DNA of 64,000 nucleotides, taken from NCBI GenBank assembly GCA_029204225.1, contig CM055102.1, positions 49,171,057-49,235,056 of the forward strand. Reading direction: 5' to 3'. This DNA comes from Diphasiastrum complanatum. Its lineage: Eukaryota > Streptophyta > Lycopodiopsida > Lycopodiales > Lycopodiaceae. Made by a program: the position numbers and the translations under genes. The notes under the pieces were generated by a model. It was given only the letters and a program-made list of their open reading frames with translations, was not told the DNA's origin and made no database searches. Shown here in pieces: positions 21,222 to 34,236 of this stretch; positions within the stretch are counted from its first letter, which is position 1, and each line of letters starts with the position of its first letter.

Positions 21222-24200
21222 ATTTTCATGCATTCATTGAAGTGAACCTAAGTGCAGAAAAACATCGTAACAGCTAAAAACACATGAACAATAAACAACA
21301 TAAAGGCATTCAAGATTGTACACTTAGAAATAGGTGCAAATAGCATCTGTATTATATCAATGATCTTTGAGCATTGCTTGGCATACCAAGTAGCACGTTA
21401 CCACAAGAGAAAACTCTATCTCTTACAAACTCTAGCTTATCAACTATCCTCCCTTACTAGCTGATTTTGACATCAACTCATCTACACAACATTAACCTAC
21501 GCAACCTTCTCTCTTGTGTTCATCCTGTTTATATAGGAACTTAGAAAAAGAGTTTATGCTAATCATTTGATTACAAGAACTGGTTTAAGCACGTTCTAAC
21601 AGCTTCTAATTTGTTGTCTTTTTCGTCCATGGAGTTCGTTCTGCATTTGGTACTTTGCTCGATCTTCCTTGTACTTGGGTCATGAAGATTTGCTTTGCAG
21701 CCATCTGTGACTGCAATCATTTTTCTATGGTGCCCTTTGGTCGTGAGTGGTCATCAACTGCCTTCGGTTTGCTTTGTAGGTGACTGCAAGTTTCATCTTG
21801 TGGTGTCTTGGCAGTCGGTTGTGGTTCGTTGCTTTGGCTGTAGCTGACCGCACCTTACGTGGACTCCTTTCATTGGTCTTTGCATTGTGAGTTCTTGTGG
21901 ACTTGTTGTGGTGCGGTTGTAGTGGCCTTCATTGCCTTCGTTGACACCGTTTGTAGGCCATATGTGAGGCTCCTTCAATAGCCTTCAATTCAGTTCTCCC
22001 TTGAATATTGAAATGACGTAAGCGACTGCAATCACGTCATTGTGGTTGTGTTGCGGTTGGGGCACATTGCGGTTTCATTGGTCTTCGCTTATAACCAAAA
22101 TGTTGACTCTTGCTTTGTGATTTCCTTTTGTGCCTTCGTTGGTGCACATTGTGGTGCGGTTGTTTACGGTTTCTTATAGGAGTTGACTTGAAGTCCTGTT
22201 TCGCCTGAATAGCAGAGTCCATAATCCTTTGTTTATTACTCTTTTAGCAATCTTCCAATGTGTTGGTCCTGGATTGATGTTGAACTAACTCATTCTAGAT
22301 ACTGCATATGCAATATCCGGTCTGGTGTTGTCTTCCAAATACATTAAAGAATCTATCAGTCTTTTGTAGGGCTTGTTGAGCATTGCTTCACTCTCTTCGT
22401 CATTCTTCGGACAGTTTGCATTTGTTAGTACTATGTCTGCAATCATCAGAGTGTTTACTCCTTTACATTCAGTCATCTGAAAGTGATCAATGATCCTTTG
22501 AATATATATCGACTGGTGTAAATACAATCTACCATTCTCAAAGTATCGATTGATTTCCAATCCTAGGTAGCATTGTGCTTCACCCAGGTCTGATATCTCA
22601 AAGTGTTTGGAGATATCCTGCTTCACTTGTGCAATCAGGTCATCGCTTCTTAATAGGATGAGCATGTCATCTACATAAACACCGATTATGATGATCTCTC
22701 CATGGACATTATAGTCTGCTATCAAAGGGTAGAAGCCCAAGGATCTTAGTGCATGATCCTTTTTCTTATAACATTGTCTGGCAGACTGTTTCAGTCCATA
22801 GATGTTTTTGTGCATTCTGCATGCATAATTAGAGAATGATTTGCATTTGAAACTTGGTGGCTGATCCATCTAGAGTTCCTCTTTGAGTTCTCCATGTAGG
22901 AATGAAGTCTTCTCGTCCAAAATGTGGATCTTCAGGTTGCATGCTGCTACATATGCGATCAATAAGCATACATAGTTATTTGGCAGTCAGTTAATCTTGA
23001 TATTGGTAGAGAATCTACCAACAACTCCTCAAGATACATCATTTTAGGAGATGGATCGAGACACAAAGTGAGCGGAACTGGAGTGCTATGGCTCAACACC
23101 AATGGTAGAGACAGAAGACTGGATGACGTCCTGTACATGCCTATGTTGCAAAAGGATCTACTATCAGTTGCAAGGATAGCCGATGTGGACATGATTTCGG
23201 TGTAGTCAATGCCATATTTCTAAGAGATTCCTTTGGATACCAGCCTTGCTTTGTGTCATGATACCTTGCCATTAGCTCCATACTTGTACTTATAGATCCA
23301 TTGCATTTAGCAGTCTTTTTGCCTTCTAGTACCAGTTCAAGTGTCCAGACGTTGTTCGTTTCCATGGAGTGTATTTCTACTTCCATGGCTTCTATCCATT
23401 GTCCTTCTCTAGACTATCAATGGCTTCTTCATAGGTTTGTGGTTCACCTCTGAATCCACAAAATTCTCTCATTGTTGAGGATGAATTTTTAGGTGCATAT
23501 CTAATAGGTGCTTTGCATTCTCTCGTGGATCTTCGTAGAGAATGCTCAGGTGATGCTTATGCTTTGTCTTTGTCTTTGCGGCTAGGTGCGAAACCATTGT
23601 GGGTTCTTGGTGTTCTAATTGTAGGTAGGTCCGCAGCCCCTTCGTCGTCAGAGTCATCACTCAACTCAGGTGGTAAGTGCATGATTCAAGTAGAATGCTG
23701 CTTGTAGATGCCATTGTTGTATACAACATTTCAGCTTGTATTAGGCTTCTTTGATTTGAATGACCTTGCTTTGAGGTTTTGAGTAACCTGCTCTAATACC
23801 ACTGTTGGAATGTAATAGAATCTAGTAGACACATTTTCTCGTGAGCTTTGACACCGCTGTTAAGATTTGATAGCCCAGGCCCTGATAAACTAGGTTGGGA
23901 TATCTGTCTGAGATGCTCTCATTCTTCTATTCCTGGCAAGTTTAGAATGAGTTGAATTCTCAACCAGAGCTACTGTTGCTAACTGAGTTCTATCCTCCTC
24001 CAAGCACTAGATGGACATTGCCTGTCTAATACTGATTTTCATGCATCATTGAAGTGAGCCTAAGCCCGAAAAAACAGAGTAACAACTGAAAACACATGAA
24101 CAATGAACAAGCATAAAGGCATTCAAGATTGTACACTTAGCAATAGGTGCAAATAGCATCTGTATCATATCAATGATCTTTGAGTGATGTTTGGCATACC

Positions 24201-24980
24201 AAAGCAACGCATTACCACAAGAGAAAACTCTGTCTCTTATGAACTCTAACTTATCAATTGATATCGCTTACTAGTGGACTTTGACATTAACTAATCTATA
24301 CAACATTAACCTACGCAACCTTCTCTCTCGTGTTCATCCTATTTATATAAGAACAAAGAAAAAGAGTTTATGCTAATCATTTGATTACGAGAATTGGTTT
24401 AAGCATGTTCTAACGGCTTCCAGTTTGCTATCTCCTTTGTTCGTGGAGTTTGTTCTATATCTAGTACTTTGCTTCTTCCCTATACTTGGGTCGTGAAGAT
24501 CCGCCATTTTTGCAGCCATCTGTGATCGCAATCATTTCTCTACGGTGCCTCAATCATGAGCGGTCGTCGGTTAGCTGACTTCAGTTTGCCTCGTAGGTGA
24601 CAACAAGTTTCATCTATCTTGGCAATGCGGTTGTGGTTCGTTGCTTTAGCATAAGCTGACCACATGCTTGTGCCTTGCGGTTCCTCACATTGACTCATTT
24701 TGTTGGTCTTCGCACAGTGAGTCCTTGCAGGCTTGTTGTGGTGGCTTCGTTGAAACCATTTGCAGGCTGTATGTGAGGCTCCTTCGGTAGCCTTCAGTTT
24801 GGTTCTCCTGTCGAAATGACGTAAGTGACCACAATGCCTTCATTGTGGTTGTGTTGCGGTTGAGGCACATTGCAATTTATTTGGTCTTTGCTTATAATCG
24901 TAATGTTGACTCTTGCTTTGCGGTTGTCTATGGTGCCTTCATTGGTGGACGTTGCATTGCGGTTGTTTACGGTTTCTGTC
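21222..24980 (-). mobile_element. Deleted and rearranged copia E, minus strand
   Basis: Two direct repeats of about 950 bp (about 21226-22177 and 24035-24979) form LTR sequence on either side of an RT fragment. The right LTR ends at 23803 (TGTTGGAA on plus), one base from a reverse primer-binding site GCTCTAATACCA (23790-23801). The left LTR lacks about 225 bp at its outer end. Gag and most of integrase are missing between the primer-binding site and the linker. Confidence 0.7.
22178..23660 (-). pseudogene. Copia E linker and reverse transcriptase, broken, with an inverted insert
   Basis: The minus strand carries the linker QTYEEAIDSLEKD and MEVEIHSMETNNVW. RT follows, with KIHILDEKTSFLHGELKEEL, NIYGLKQSARQCYKK, catalytic VYVDDMLIL, DLGEAQCYLGLEINR and RPDIAYAVSRMS, then the start of RNase H. 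Stops and frame changes interrupt it. The interval 22965-23190 reads instead as plus-strand protease/GAG-pre-integrase sequence (DDVLYMPMLQKDLLSVARI), an inverted piece inside RT. Confidence 0.8.
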
Positions 24981-25084
24981 TGTGGGTAGTTTTCTTGTAT
25001 TTCTGTAGGTTTTGGTTCATAAGCCAGCAATGTTCTATGGGTAGAAACTTCATGTTTTGTCACATGCATTCCCGATGAATCATC

Positions 25085-26510
25085 AAAGAGCACAAAACCA
25101 TAGTGCTTGGTTTCTTGATTCTAGAGCCACCCAACATATGACCAATCATATTGAATATTTCTAGTCCTATATGCCTTACGGTACCAAAAGGCTTATTCAC
25201 CTTCGTGATAGCAGCACACATGTTATTAAAGGTGAAGGCACTATCATAATTGCACTTCTAGAATGATAAATCAAGGCTACTCTCCAAAGTCCTTTATGTT
25301 CCTAATCTTTCTACGAATATGCTTTCTATTAGTAGAATTATGGATTTAGGACATAGAGTAGAATTTAAAAATGATCATTGCAAGATTGTCAAAAAGACAA
25401 ACACGGTCCTTGCACTCAAAAAGAGACATTAAAACTTGTATAGATTGAGTCATTGCTATCCTGATATCATTCAAACACTGAATATTATTGTTTAGAGTAA
25501 TAAAAAATCACTACGACACAATAAGCTTGTCCATATGAATTATGCATATGTTACGAACATGTCTAGTTAGTATAAAGCTAAAGATTTTTTAGACGTTATT
25601 CATATAGGCATTTGTGGCCCAATACACACCTTATCATTGAAAGGTACTAGATTCTTTAATACATTCATTGATGAATACTCGGGAAGAGCAACAATATATT
25701 TCCTCAAGCACGTATCAAAGGCATTCAACCTCTTTAGATCATTTGAGTGAGCTGAGAAGGAAATTGGTAAAAGGATCAAAGCACTGAGGTCAGACAAAGG
25801 TGGAGAGTTCATCTCAACCCATTTCAAGGAGTATTGTCTTTGCCAAGACATTGGGCACCAATCTATCACTCCGAATTCACCTCAGTCCAATGAACTTGTT
25901 GAGAGGAAGAATAGAGCTTTAGTTGAATCGACTAAGTGCATGCTTGTTTACACATCACTACCTAAATGATTTTGGGCTGGAGTAGCCTACAATCAGAACA
26001 TGATTTTGAAGGCCTCTTAAGTAAAAAGCCTTCTGAAGTTTGGACATGCCCCAAATTTTTATTGCATAACCTCAGAGTATTCGAATGCATTGCTTATGTG
26101 CAAATCCAAAAAGAGACCAGCTAGGAGCTGGAATCTCACAACATCAAGGCCATCTTCGTTGGTTACACTTCTTTTGATAGAACCTACAAGCTATATGATC
26201 CTGACACCTCAAAGATTTTCTTCAGCAAAAATGTCAATTTTATTGAGGATCAATTCATCGACCTAAAAGGCAAGAGCATAATTTTAGATGAATCATCAAC
26301 TACTCCTGCCATTACAACAATTCTTGTCTCAAATACGAATACGCCTATAGCTTATGAAAGACAAACGAGAAGAAGATGTCACTACTCTAAAACAACAGAA
26401 CCAAGGATTGGACAATCAACCCACGCTACCTCCAAGAAGATCAACAAATATTGATGAGTTTGTCTATTATCTCATTAGAAAACTGACCATAGTCGATGAA
26501 ACACCCAGTC
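25085..26510 (+). pseudogene. Copia K pol remnant: protease, integrase, linker
   Basis: Plus-strand frames give the protease region AWFLDSRATQHMTN (Ser-to-Arg change beside the active site). Integrase follows with FIDEYSGRATIYF, KRIKALRSDKGGEF, ITPNSPQSNELVERKNRA and the linker VGYTSFDRTYKLYDPDT, up to EFVYYLIRKLTIVDE. Multiple stops and frameshifts occur. It abuts copia D, which runs the opposite way, near 26510. No LTRs are recognisable. Confidence 0.75.
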
Positions 26511-27048
26511 TTTTCATCATACGTGAGCCTTGAAGGAATTTGTCTTTCCCTTGATGTTCTCCTTGGCTTTTGACTTGATCAAGATCCTTCATCATCACCA
26601 TCTAAAGTAGGATCCATCACATTAACATCAAGAATGTTAGATCCATCCACACCATCATCAGTTTGGAATATTCCCCTCATAAAAAATGACATATTTACCA
26701 ATAATCACCTTATTCGTAGAAGGAATGTAAACCTTGTAGGCTTTACTCACCTCACTATATCCCCTTTCTCTTTGCTCTTTAGTAGATATTTCCAACAAAA
26801 TCTACTAAAATTATCAATAAAAGTTACATACATCTTAGCTCGACTATTTCTAATTGTAGTAATTCCATGAATATCCAAATGTATAACTTGAAAAGGCTTT
26901 GTAGATCTAGATGTAGATCTAGTGTAAGGTAGTCAATGTGACTTTGACATAGCACAAGACTCACAAACATGATTGATGCTAGTTAAGGAACTTGGAAGAC
27001 CAATCACAACTTGCTTCTTAGCCATTACCTCCAATGACTTGAAGTTGA
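26511..27048 (-). pseudogene. Copia D, 3' portion (integrase to linker)
   Basis: The minus strand gives NFKSLEVMAKKQVVIGLPSS, CESCAMSKSH (GAG-pre-integrase), then integrase MYVTFIDNFSRF and, after a gap, the linker SKAYKVYIPSTNKVII. It continues directly the frame of 33301-33887 once copia C and one GTTGA copy are removed. Stops and internal deletions make it non-functional. Confidence 0.8.
27044..27048. repeat. Target-site duplication of copia C, left copy
   Basis: GTTGA matches 33296-33300. It lies inside the integrase region of copia D. Confidence 0.93.
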
Positions 27049-27789
27049 TGTGAAGAATTGAAAAAGATTATCTATGTTAGATATAGGGGTCTTATGTTTT
27101 TTTTTTACATCAAGCATCTAGGTGTAGGATGTTGATAGGAATAAATTTGGCATAGATGGCAAATTATGCATTTCCACTTGTAATGCCACTATTGAGCCAA
27201 AATAGAGTAAGAGGCTAAACACATGCTAATTAGAGTGTAGACAAGTGTAAATTTTTTGTTTGATGAATTCCAAGAGGTCCAATAGGATTTAGAGGTGGAA
27301 CCTTGTGAGGTCTAATAGGAAATTGAGGTGTGCTTGAATATAGTCCAATAGAATTAAGAGGTGCATAGATCAATGATCCAATAGGATCAAGAGGTGACAA
27401 AATATGGTCCAATCATAGTTAAGCATAGTGGTAGCTCGTGGACCTACTAGTATCATTGTACTCCTCATTTTGAATGCAATTGATTTGGTGATTTCATGGA
27501 TTTTGTGAGTTATTGGATTTCTAGCTTTATCTCTCTACCTGAGAGCTCATGATGCATTTTCTCTCTCTACCCGAGGAGAGCAACTTGTTTTTACTTAGAT
27601 TATTTTTTGAATACTTCCCATACGTGTGAGTGAGAGTTGGAAGTGATTGAATGCATGTAGTAGTGTGTTTTTGCCATAGGATTCAAGATTGATCTTGAAT
27701 CTCAATCTAGTCTTGATCTTGGTGCATCTACACACCTTAGGAGATCACAAGTACATGTAGTGGACAGTCCACACGTGTGAAATTCATCA
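27049..27789 (+). repeat. 5' LTR of copia C (741 bp)
   Basis: Starts TGTGAAGAATTG and ends GTGAAATTCATCA. It contains the same spaced CCAAT boxes as element B, one of them altered (GTCTAATAG). The palindrome CACACGTGTG lies just inside the end. Confidence 0.95.
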
Positions 27790-27806
27790 TGGTATCAGAG
27801 CCTACC
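27790..27806 (+). other. Primer-binding site of copia C
   Basis: TGGTATCAGAGCCTACC abuts the LTR and is complementary to initiator Met-tRNA. The leader 27807-28545 shows no gene. Confidence 0.92.
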
Positions 27807-28545
27807 TAAGGTTACCATGCATTTTGATCCATCTAAGTAAAAAAGTTTCATCAATCTTGAGCTAGAAGTTGTCAAGGCCCATTGTCCTAGCTATCTTGTT
27901 CAATCTTGGATCAAAAGAGATCAAAAGGACATTGATTGGGTCTGACCTGGTATTGTACGGAATCAGGTGCTCAGACACGTGTGAGTAACATCCAATTTCA
28001 GTTTGGAAGTTCTCTCTCATGTTTGATCCATTTATCTTGCTTGAAAGCTTGTTTTAAAGCTATTTTTGTCTAGTTTCTGTTGCAATCAGTTTCATTCCAT
28101 TTGGTTGAGCCAATCAAAAGTTATAAGCTTTTGAAGAGGGTTAGGTAGGTCACCTAGACCTGGGTGGACACATTTGGTTTGGTCAAGAGATTTCTTGGTT
28201 GATCCAAAATCACAGTTGTATGCTTGCCAATCTCATCTATATGTGATCTAGGCACTGTTTTGAGATCTTAGCCATTTTGTTTCATGCAATATCATTGTAT
28301 TTGAGTCAGATTTGGTTTCTTAGTGTATTTCACACGTGCTAAGAGTGTTAGATTCTAACTTTGCCTATACTCCATCATTTGATGTGAAATAGATCTTGTT
28401 TTAGAGAGATTTGAGTAGCTAGTGAGAATCAATTCACAAATTGTTGTAAGATCTTTCATAGGAGGAGATAGTACTCAATTATTGGATCCTATTGAAAGTG
28501 TGTAACAACATTTATTGTTCATCATTTTAGTTTTCTTCACTTCAA

Positions 28546-30651
28546 ATGTCTTCAATGGGTTCATCCTTGTTGGAACCAAGTGAAAGATTGACCACTTCAA
28601 ATTATTCAATTTGGAAAATGAGGATGGAGTCCATCTTGATCCTTCAAGACGTGATGGACATAGTTCTTGGCCTTGAAAAAGAACCACAAGTTCTTCAAGA
28701 GGTTCAAAAATACAAAAAGAGAGCTAGGATGGCTCTCCACTACATTAAGATGAATGTCTCTAATGAGATATTGAGGGAGATAGGTACTTGTACAACAGCC
28801 AAAGAAGCTTGGGATTGTCTCTAGACTATCTATGAGTCTAAGAATACCTCTAGGCTTCTCACTCTTAGGAATCAAATCTTTCAAAGTAGCCAAAAGAGTG
28901 ATGAGAGTGCATCTAGTTATGTTTTGAGAGTCAAAGATATTCATAGAGAGCTTGCTTGCATTGGTGATTCCATCAATCAAAATGAGCTAGTTCAAGTCAT
29001 TCTCAATGGCTTGAGAAGTGAATTTGATAACCTTGTCCAATCCTATGCCATTAAGGAGGAGCTACCAAGTTTGGAGGCTCTCCAAAGTGTGCTAATTTCA
29101 GAAGAATCAAGACAAGAGTACAAGCTCTTGAGGATGGACAAGCTTTCTCTCACTCATAATGATGGCAAAGCTCTCTTTGCCAAGGATAAGCACAAAGAGA
29201 GGAGCAAGAACCAACATCAACAATCCTCAAGCAAGGACAAAGTCAAATCCAAAGACAAAGATGAGGAGGAAGATGATTCCTCTAATGCTCCATCATCCAA
29301 GCTCAAGAAGAAGAAGAAGATCAAGTGCTTTTATTGTGGCAAGAAAGGTCATTATGCCACCAATTGCTTCAAAAAGAAGAATCAACTCAAGCAAGCCAAT
29401 ATTACCAATGAGAAGGAAGACACTATTGCAAGTGATGGAGAGGGATCTCTTATGGTCTCTAGTTTCTCATCTACTCCTTTCAAGAAGGACGGCCTATGGC
29501 ATATTGATAGTGGAGCCTCTTCACATATGTGTAGCTCCAAGGACTCTTTCTCTTCTATTGCACCTTATGGTCGAGTGAAGAAATCAATATACACTGCAAA
29601 TGATTTTGAATGTCCTATTGAAGGCATAGGGAACATTCCCTTGAAGCTTGCATCCTCTAAAGTTCTTTCTCTCTCTAGAGTTCTTTATGTACCTAAGCTT
29701 ACCAAGAATCTTATTAGTGTTGGCCAATTGCTTGATAATGGCCTTGATGTAAAATTCAATGTTGATACTTTCACTATCAAGAAGAATGATGAGATACTTG
29801 CATTAGGATCTAGATTTGGTGGCATCTATAAACTAGATCCAAATGAGTATGTGAATGCTTGTAATGTTGCTCTTGTGAACAAGCTCTCTATGGAGGAATT
29901 ATGGCATAGGAGGTTGGGTCATCCCAACTACAAATCCATGCTCTCTATGATCAAAGAATCCAAAGCTATTGGCTTGCCAAAGTCATTCTCCAAGAAGATC
30001 AAGCCTTGTGAGGCTTGTGCTATTGCTAAATCTCACAAAAAGCCATTTACAAGATCTTCTATCAAAAGCAAGCATCCTTTGGAGTTAATCCACTCGGATG
30101 TGCATTTCTCATCAACCACAAGCAAGGGAGGAGCCACTTGTTTTGTTACTTTCATTGATGATTACACAAGATTCACTTGGATATATCTTGTTGCTTCAAA
30201 ATCTATGGTGTTTGATCATTTCCTTATTTTCAAAGCTTATGTAGAGAAGCAATTCTCATTCAAGATTAAAGCTCTTAGAAGTGATGGAGGTGGTGAATAT
30301 ATCTCCAACAAATTTCAAGATTTTTGTGAGCTTGAAGGCATTAAAAGAGAGTTTTCTTGTGCCTACTCTCCCTCTCAAAATGGAGTGGCCGAGAGAAAGA
30401 ATAGATCTCTATGTGAATGTGCAAAATCTATGAGAATTGAGGCATCTTTGCCCAAAGATTTTTGGGGAGAAGCCATTAATTGTGCAAATTATCTTTGCAA
30501 TAGGCTCCCACATATAGCTCTTGGAGGAAAGTCACCATATGAAATCTTATTTTTGAAGAAGCCTAAGGTTGATCACCTTAGAGTTTTTGGATGCTTATGC
30601 TTTGTCCATATTCCCTTGGAAACAAGGAAGAAGGAAGATTATAGTGCATGA
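28546..30651 (+). pseudogene. Copia C gag-protease-integrase
   Basis: Gag starts at 28546 (MSSMGSSLLEPSERL). A TAG at 28822-28824, where copia A has Lys, splits it, and the frame continues to a TGA at 30649-30651. Visible in order are gag, CCHC knuckle CFYCGKKGHYATNC, protease WHIDSGASSHM, VLYVPKLTKNLISVGQLL, LWHRRLGHPNYKSM, and integrase with FIDDYTRF, ALRSDGGGEY and YSPSQNGVAERKNRS. The terminal TGA replaces a Trp codon in the SAWKAI-type linker. Element A has the same lesion. Confidence 0.93.
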
Positions 30652-30660
30652 AAAGCGATC

Positions 30661-31578
30661 GTGGTTGGATACTCATCCACCAAGAAGGCCTATAGAGTCT
30701 TTATACTCTCTACTTCTCAAGTTATTGAAAGTAGAGATGTTGTCTTTCATGAAGATCAACACTCATCTTTTGAAGAGGCCAAGATCAAGAAATCTATGGA
30801 TGCATCATCAATTATTGATTTTGAAGACAATCATGATGTGATGGGGTCGAGATTTGAAGAGGACTCTCCTTGGATTTTCTCACCAAGAAGATCCATGAGA
30901 GATATATCCGAGCCTAAGAGGCTCTCATATGTTGACAAAGGCAAACAAGTGGATCTTGATTCCACTAATTATGTTTTTTATGTCTCTCATGAAGAGCCAA
31001 AGAATGTACAAGAGGCACTCAATACCAAGGAGTGGTATGATGCCATGAAGCAAGAGTATGATGCATTGATCACCAACGATACTTGGGAGCTTGTGGATCC
31101 TCCATCCAACAAGCATGTGATTGGTTGCAAGTGGGTATTTCGGATCAAGTTCAATCATGATGGCACCATCAACAAGCATAAAGCAAGATTATGTGCCAAA
31201 GGATTTGCTCAAATCCATGGTCTTGATTATGAGGAGACCTTTGCACCCATTGCAAAGATGGTGACAATAAGAATTCTTATTTCTCTTGCTTGTTTTTTCA
31301 AGTGGAAGGTGTTCCAATTAGATGTATCCAATGCTTTTCTAAATGGTTATCTTGAGGAGGAGATCTATATGGAACAACCTCAAGGATTCATCAAGGATGA
31401 GTCCAAAGTGTGCTTGCTCTTCAAAAGTCTTTATGGACTCAAGCAAGCACCAAGATCATGGTATTCAAGACTTAATTCTTTTCCTATCTCACTAGGATTT
31501 ACTCTTAGTGACTATGATCCTTCCATGTACCTAAAGTTTGTTGATAGCAATATTGTCATTCTTCTAATTTTATGTTGA
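30661..31578 (+). pseudogene. Copia C linker and reverse transcriptase
   Basis: 305 open codons from VGYSSTKKAY through RT motifs WELVDPPSNKHVIGCKW, KARLCAKGFAQ, FQLDVSNAFLNG and SLYGLKQAPRSWY. The frame is lost by one extra T (about 31565-31572) just before the catalytic YVDD. Element A has the identical extra T. The downstream frame resumes and runs into RNase H. Confidence 0.92.
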
Positions 31579-32536
31579 TGACATTATTCTTTGTGGAATT
31601 TGTATCAAGCTAGTTGATGAAACCAAGCTAGCACTTGGATGTGAGTTTAAAATGCAAGATCTAGGAGAGATGCATTACATCCTAGGCCTAGAAATTGATT
31701 TTTATGAAAATCATGTCTGTATATGCCAATCTAGATATGCTCACTCTATGTTGAAAAAATTCCATATAGAAAATTCTAAGAGCATAGATACTCCAATGGA
31801 GCAAATTGTAAAAGATCCTAATAAAGGTGATGAAAGATCCTTTGAGGACATCACACTTTTTAGGAGTCTTGTAGGCTCCTTGATTTGGCTTACCATTACT
31901 AGGCCCGATCTAAGTTTTTGTGTGCACAAATTGAGTCAATTTATGCAAAATCCTAAGATCCATCATTGGAAGATGGCCAAGAGGATTCTAAGATATGTAT
32001 CTTCATCTTATGATTATGGCCTACTCTATAAAAGTGAAGATCTATCCATTATTGGCTACTCGGATTCGGACTTTGCAAGTGACAAGATGGATCGAAAGTC
32101 TATTAGTGCATACACTATCTTTCTTGGAAGCAATCTAATATCTTGGCTTTCCAAAAAGCAAGATACTATATCTCTCTCTTCATGTGAGGACGAGTACAAA
32201 GGACTCACTACAACTACCAAAGAAGTGCTTTGGATCAAGAGGTTATTAATGGAACTAAAGTGCATCAAGGAGGATGATCTACCAATGATCAAGTGTTATA
32301 ACATCTCGGCCCAAGCTCTTGCCAATAGTCCCATATTTCATGCAAGAAGCAAGCACATAGAAGTGGCACACCATTTTGTGAGAGAAAAGCTTATTGGAGG
32401 AGAAATCTATTTGGAGCATGTCAACTCGTCCTCTTGTATTGCCGATCTACTCACCAAGCCTTTGAGCAAAAGTGCTTTCATCAAGCATAGATCTAATCTT
32501 GGAGTTATATCAAGATCAATGCTCAAATCTTCATAG
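31579..32536 (+). pseudogene. Copia C RT C-terminus and RNase H
   Basis: The frame open from 31652 gives MQDLGEMHYILGLEI, SLVGSLIWLTITRPDLSF, GYSDSDFASD (RNase H), KKQDTISLSSCEDEYK (usual E-A-E-Y changed to E-D-E-Y), HFVREKLIGGEIYLEHV and TKPLSKSAF. It ends at TAG 32534-32536, ten bases before the polypurine tract. It cannot be reached from the upstream frame because of the frameshift near 31570. Confidence 0.92.
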
Positions 32537-32546
32537 ATAATTTTTT

Positions 32547-32554
32547 AGGAGGAG
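32547..32554 (+). other. Polypurine tract of copia C
   Basis: AGGAGGAG immediately before the 3' LTR. Confidence 0.85.
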
Positions 32555-33295
32555 TGTGAAGAATTGAAAAAGATTATCTATGTTAGATATAGGGGTCTTA
32601 TGTTTTTTTTTTACATCAAGCATCTAGGTGTAGGATGTTGATAGGAATAAATTTGGCATAGATGGCAAATAATGCATTTCCACTTGTAATGCCACTATTG
32701 AGCCAAAATAGAGTAAGAGGCTAAACACTTGCTAATTAGAGTGTAGACAAGTGTAAAGTTTTTGTTTGATGAATTACAAGAGGTCCAATAGGATTTAGAG
32801 GTGGAACCTTGTGAGGTCCAATAGGAAATTGAGGTGTGCTTGAATATAGTCCAATAGAATTAAGAGGTGCATAGATCAATGATCCAATAGGATCAAGAGG
32901 TGACAAAATATGGTCCAATCATAGTTAAGCATAGTGGTAGCTCGTGGACTTACTAGTATCATTGTACTTCTCATTTTGAATGCAATTGATTTGGTGATTT
33001 CATGGATTTTGTGAGTTATTGGATTTCTAGCTTTCTCTCTCTACCCGAGAGCTCATGATGCATTTTCTCTCTCTACTCAAGGAGAGCAGCTTGTTTTTAC
33101 TTAGATTATTTTTGGAATACTTCCCATACGTGTGAGTGAGAGTTGGAAGTGATTGAATGCATGTAGTAGTGTGTTTTTGCCATAGGATTCAAGATTGATC
33201 TTGAATCTCAATCTAGTCTTGATCTTGGTGCATCTACACACCTTAGGAGATCACAAGTACATGTACTGGATAGTCCACACGTGTGAAATTCATCA
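32555..33295 (+). repeat. 3' LTR of copia C (741 bp)
   Basis: Equal in length to the 5' LTR, with about 15 scattered substitutions. Ends TTCATCA, followed by the GTTGA duplication. Confidence 0.95.
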
Positions 33296-33300
33296 GTTGA
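33296..33300. repeat. Target-site duplication of copia C, right copy
   Basis: GTTGA directly after the 3' LTR. Confidence 0.93.
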
Positions 33301-34236
33301 GGTGCCCCATCCTTCTATGCCAAACCTCTTGAATAGGTATTTGCTCACTTGCCATACATCCAACCTGGTTAGCAATAACACAAGCGTCTAGTTTGAACAA
33401 TTTTCGTTGTCTTTTACCTTTTGCAATCAAGATATCCTTCCTTTTGATCATGCAAGCATCTCCATCAAAGTCTTAGCAATTGACTCACACTAAGTAAATT
33501 CTTGGTAATGGAAGGTATGGACAAAACATCCTTCAAATGAACATTCCTATTTGTAGAGAGAGAAATAAGAATTGTGCCAATTTCTTTGATTGCACACTCA
33601 CCATCATTGGCCGTGTAGATCACCTTGTCATCTCCATATGCCAACAAAGAAGTGAAGTACTCTTTGTGAAAAGTTATGTGTGATCTTGAACCACTCTCAA
33701 TCCACCATGGATCTAGATCTCCATCATTAGCAAGCATACATGAAGACATCACAAAAGCATCATCATTTGAGTTTTGAACATCCAAACCATCTTCATCATG
33801 AGTAAGATTACCTTGCGTGTCTCTTTGATCTCTCTTCTTCTTGTAGCACTCACTTGCAAAGTGTCCTTTGATGCCACAAAGAAGCACATTAGCTTTGATC
33901 TATCTTTCTTTTTTCCATCTGAAGAAGCCTCCCCTTGATCTTGCCCTTTAGACCATTTGCTTTTTGCTTTTGCCCTTAATGAACATAGCCTCCTCTCCAA
34001 CTTGAGATGTTGATGTAGATCCACCTCGTGCTTGAAGCCTATATTCTTCATTGATCAAGATCTCTTGAAGATCCATCAAACTTGGCAAAGTTCTTTGAAT
34101 GGCAAGACTTTGTACAATGTTAGCATGAGCATCCAACAAACCATTAAGAATAACTTGAACAAGCTCTCCTTCCTTAATGCTCTCATCAATGCAAGCTAAC
34201 TCATCATTCAAAGCCTTCATTCTCAAAACAAAAACA
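33301..34236 (-). pseudogene. Copia D, 5' portion (gag to protease)
   Basis: Minus-strand gag has MKALNDELACIDESIKEGEL, NGLLDAHANIVQSLAI and EILINEEYRLQARGG. A frameshift enters the zinc knuckle CGIKGHFASECYKKK. The protease site is altered to WWIESGSRSHITF (usual DSGA lost), followed by LLSVSQLL and RRMGHL. The gag start is missing beyond 34236. The element was split by copia C. Confidence 0.82.

Larger units (their letters stand above)
27049..33295 (+). mobile_element. Full-length copia retrotransposon C nested in copia D
   Basis: This 6247-bp element has 741-bp LTRs (27049-27789 and 32555-33295), primer-binding site at 27790, polypurine tract at 32547-32554 and 5-bp duplications GTTGA at 27044-27048 and 33296-33300. 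All copia domains are present in order. The LTRs differ at roughly 15 positions (about 98% identity), so it is older than element B. Three inactivating lesions are visible in the coding region. Confidence 0.96.
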
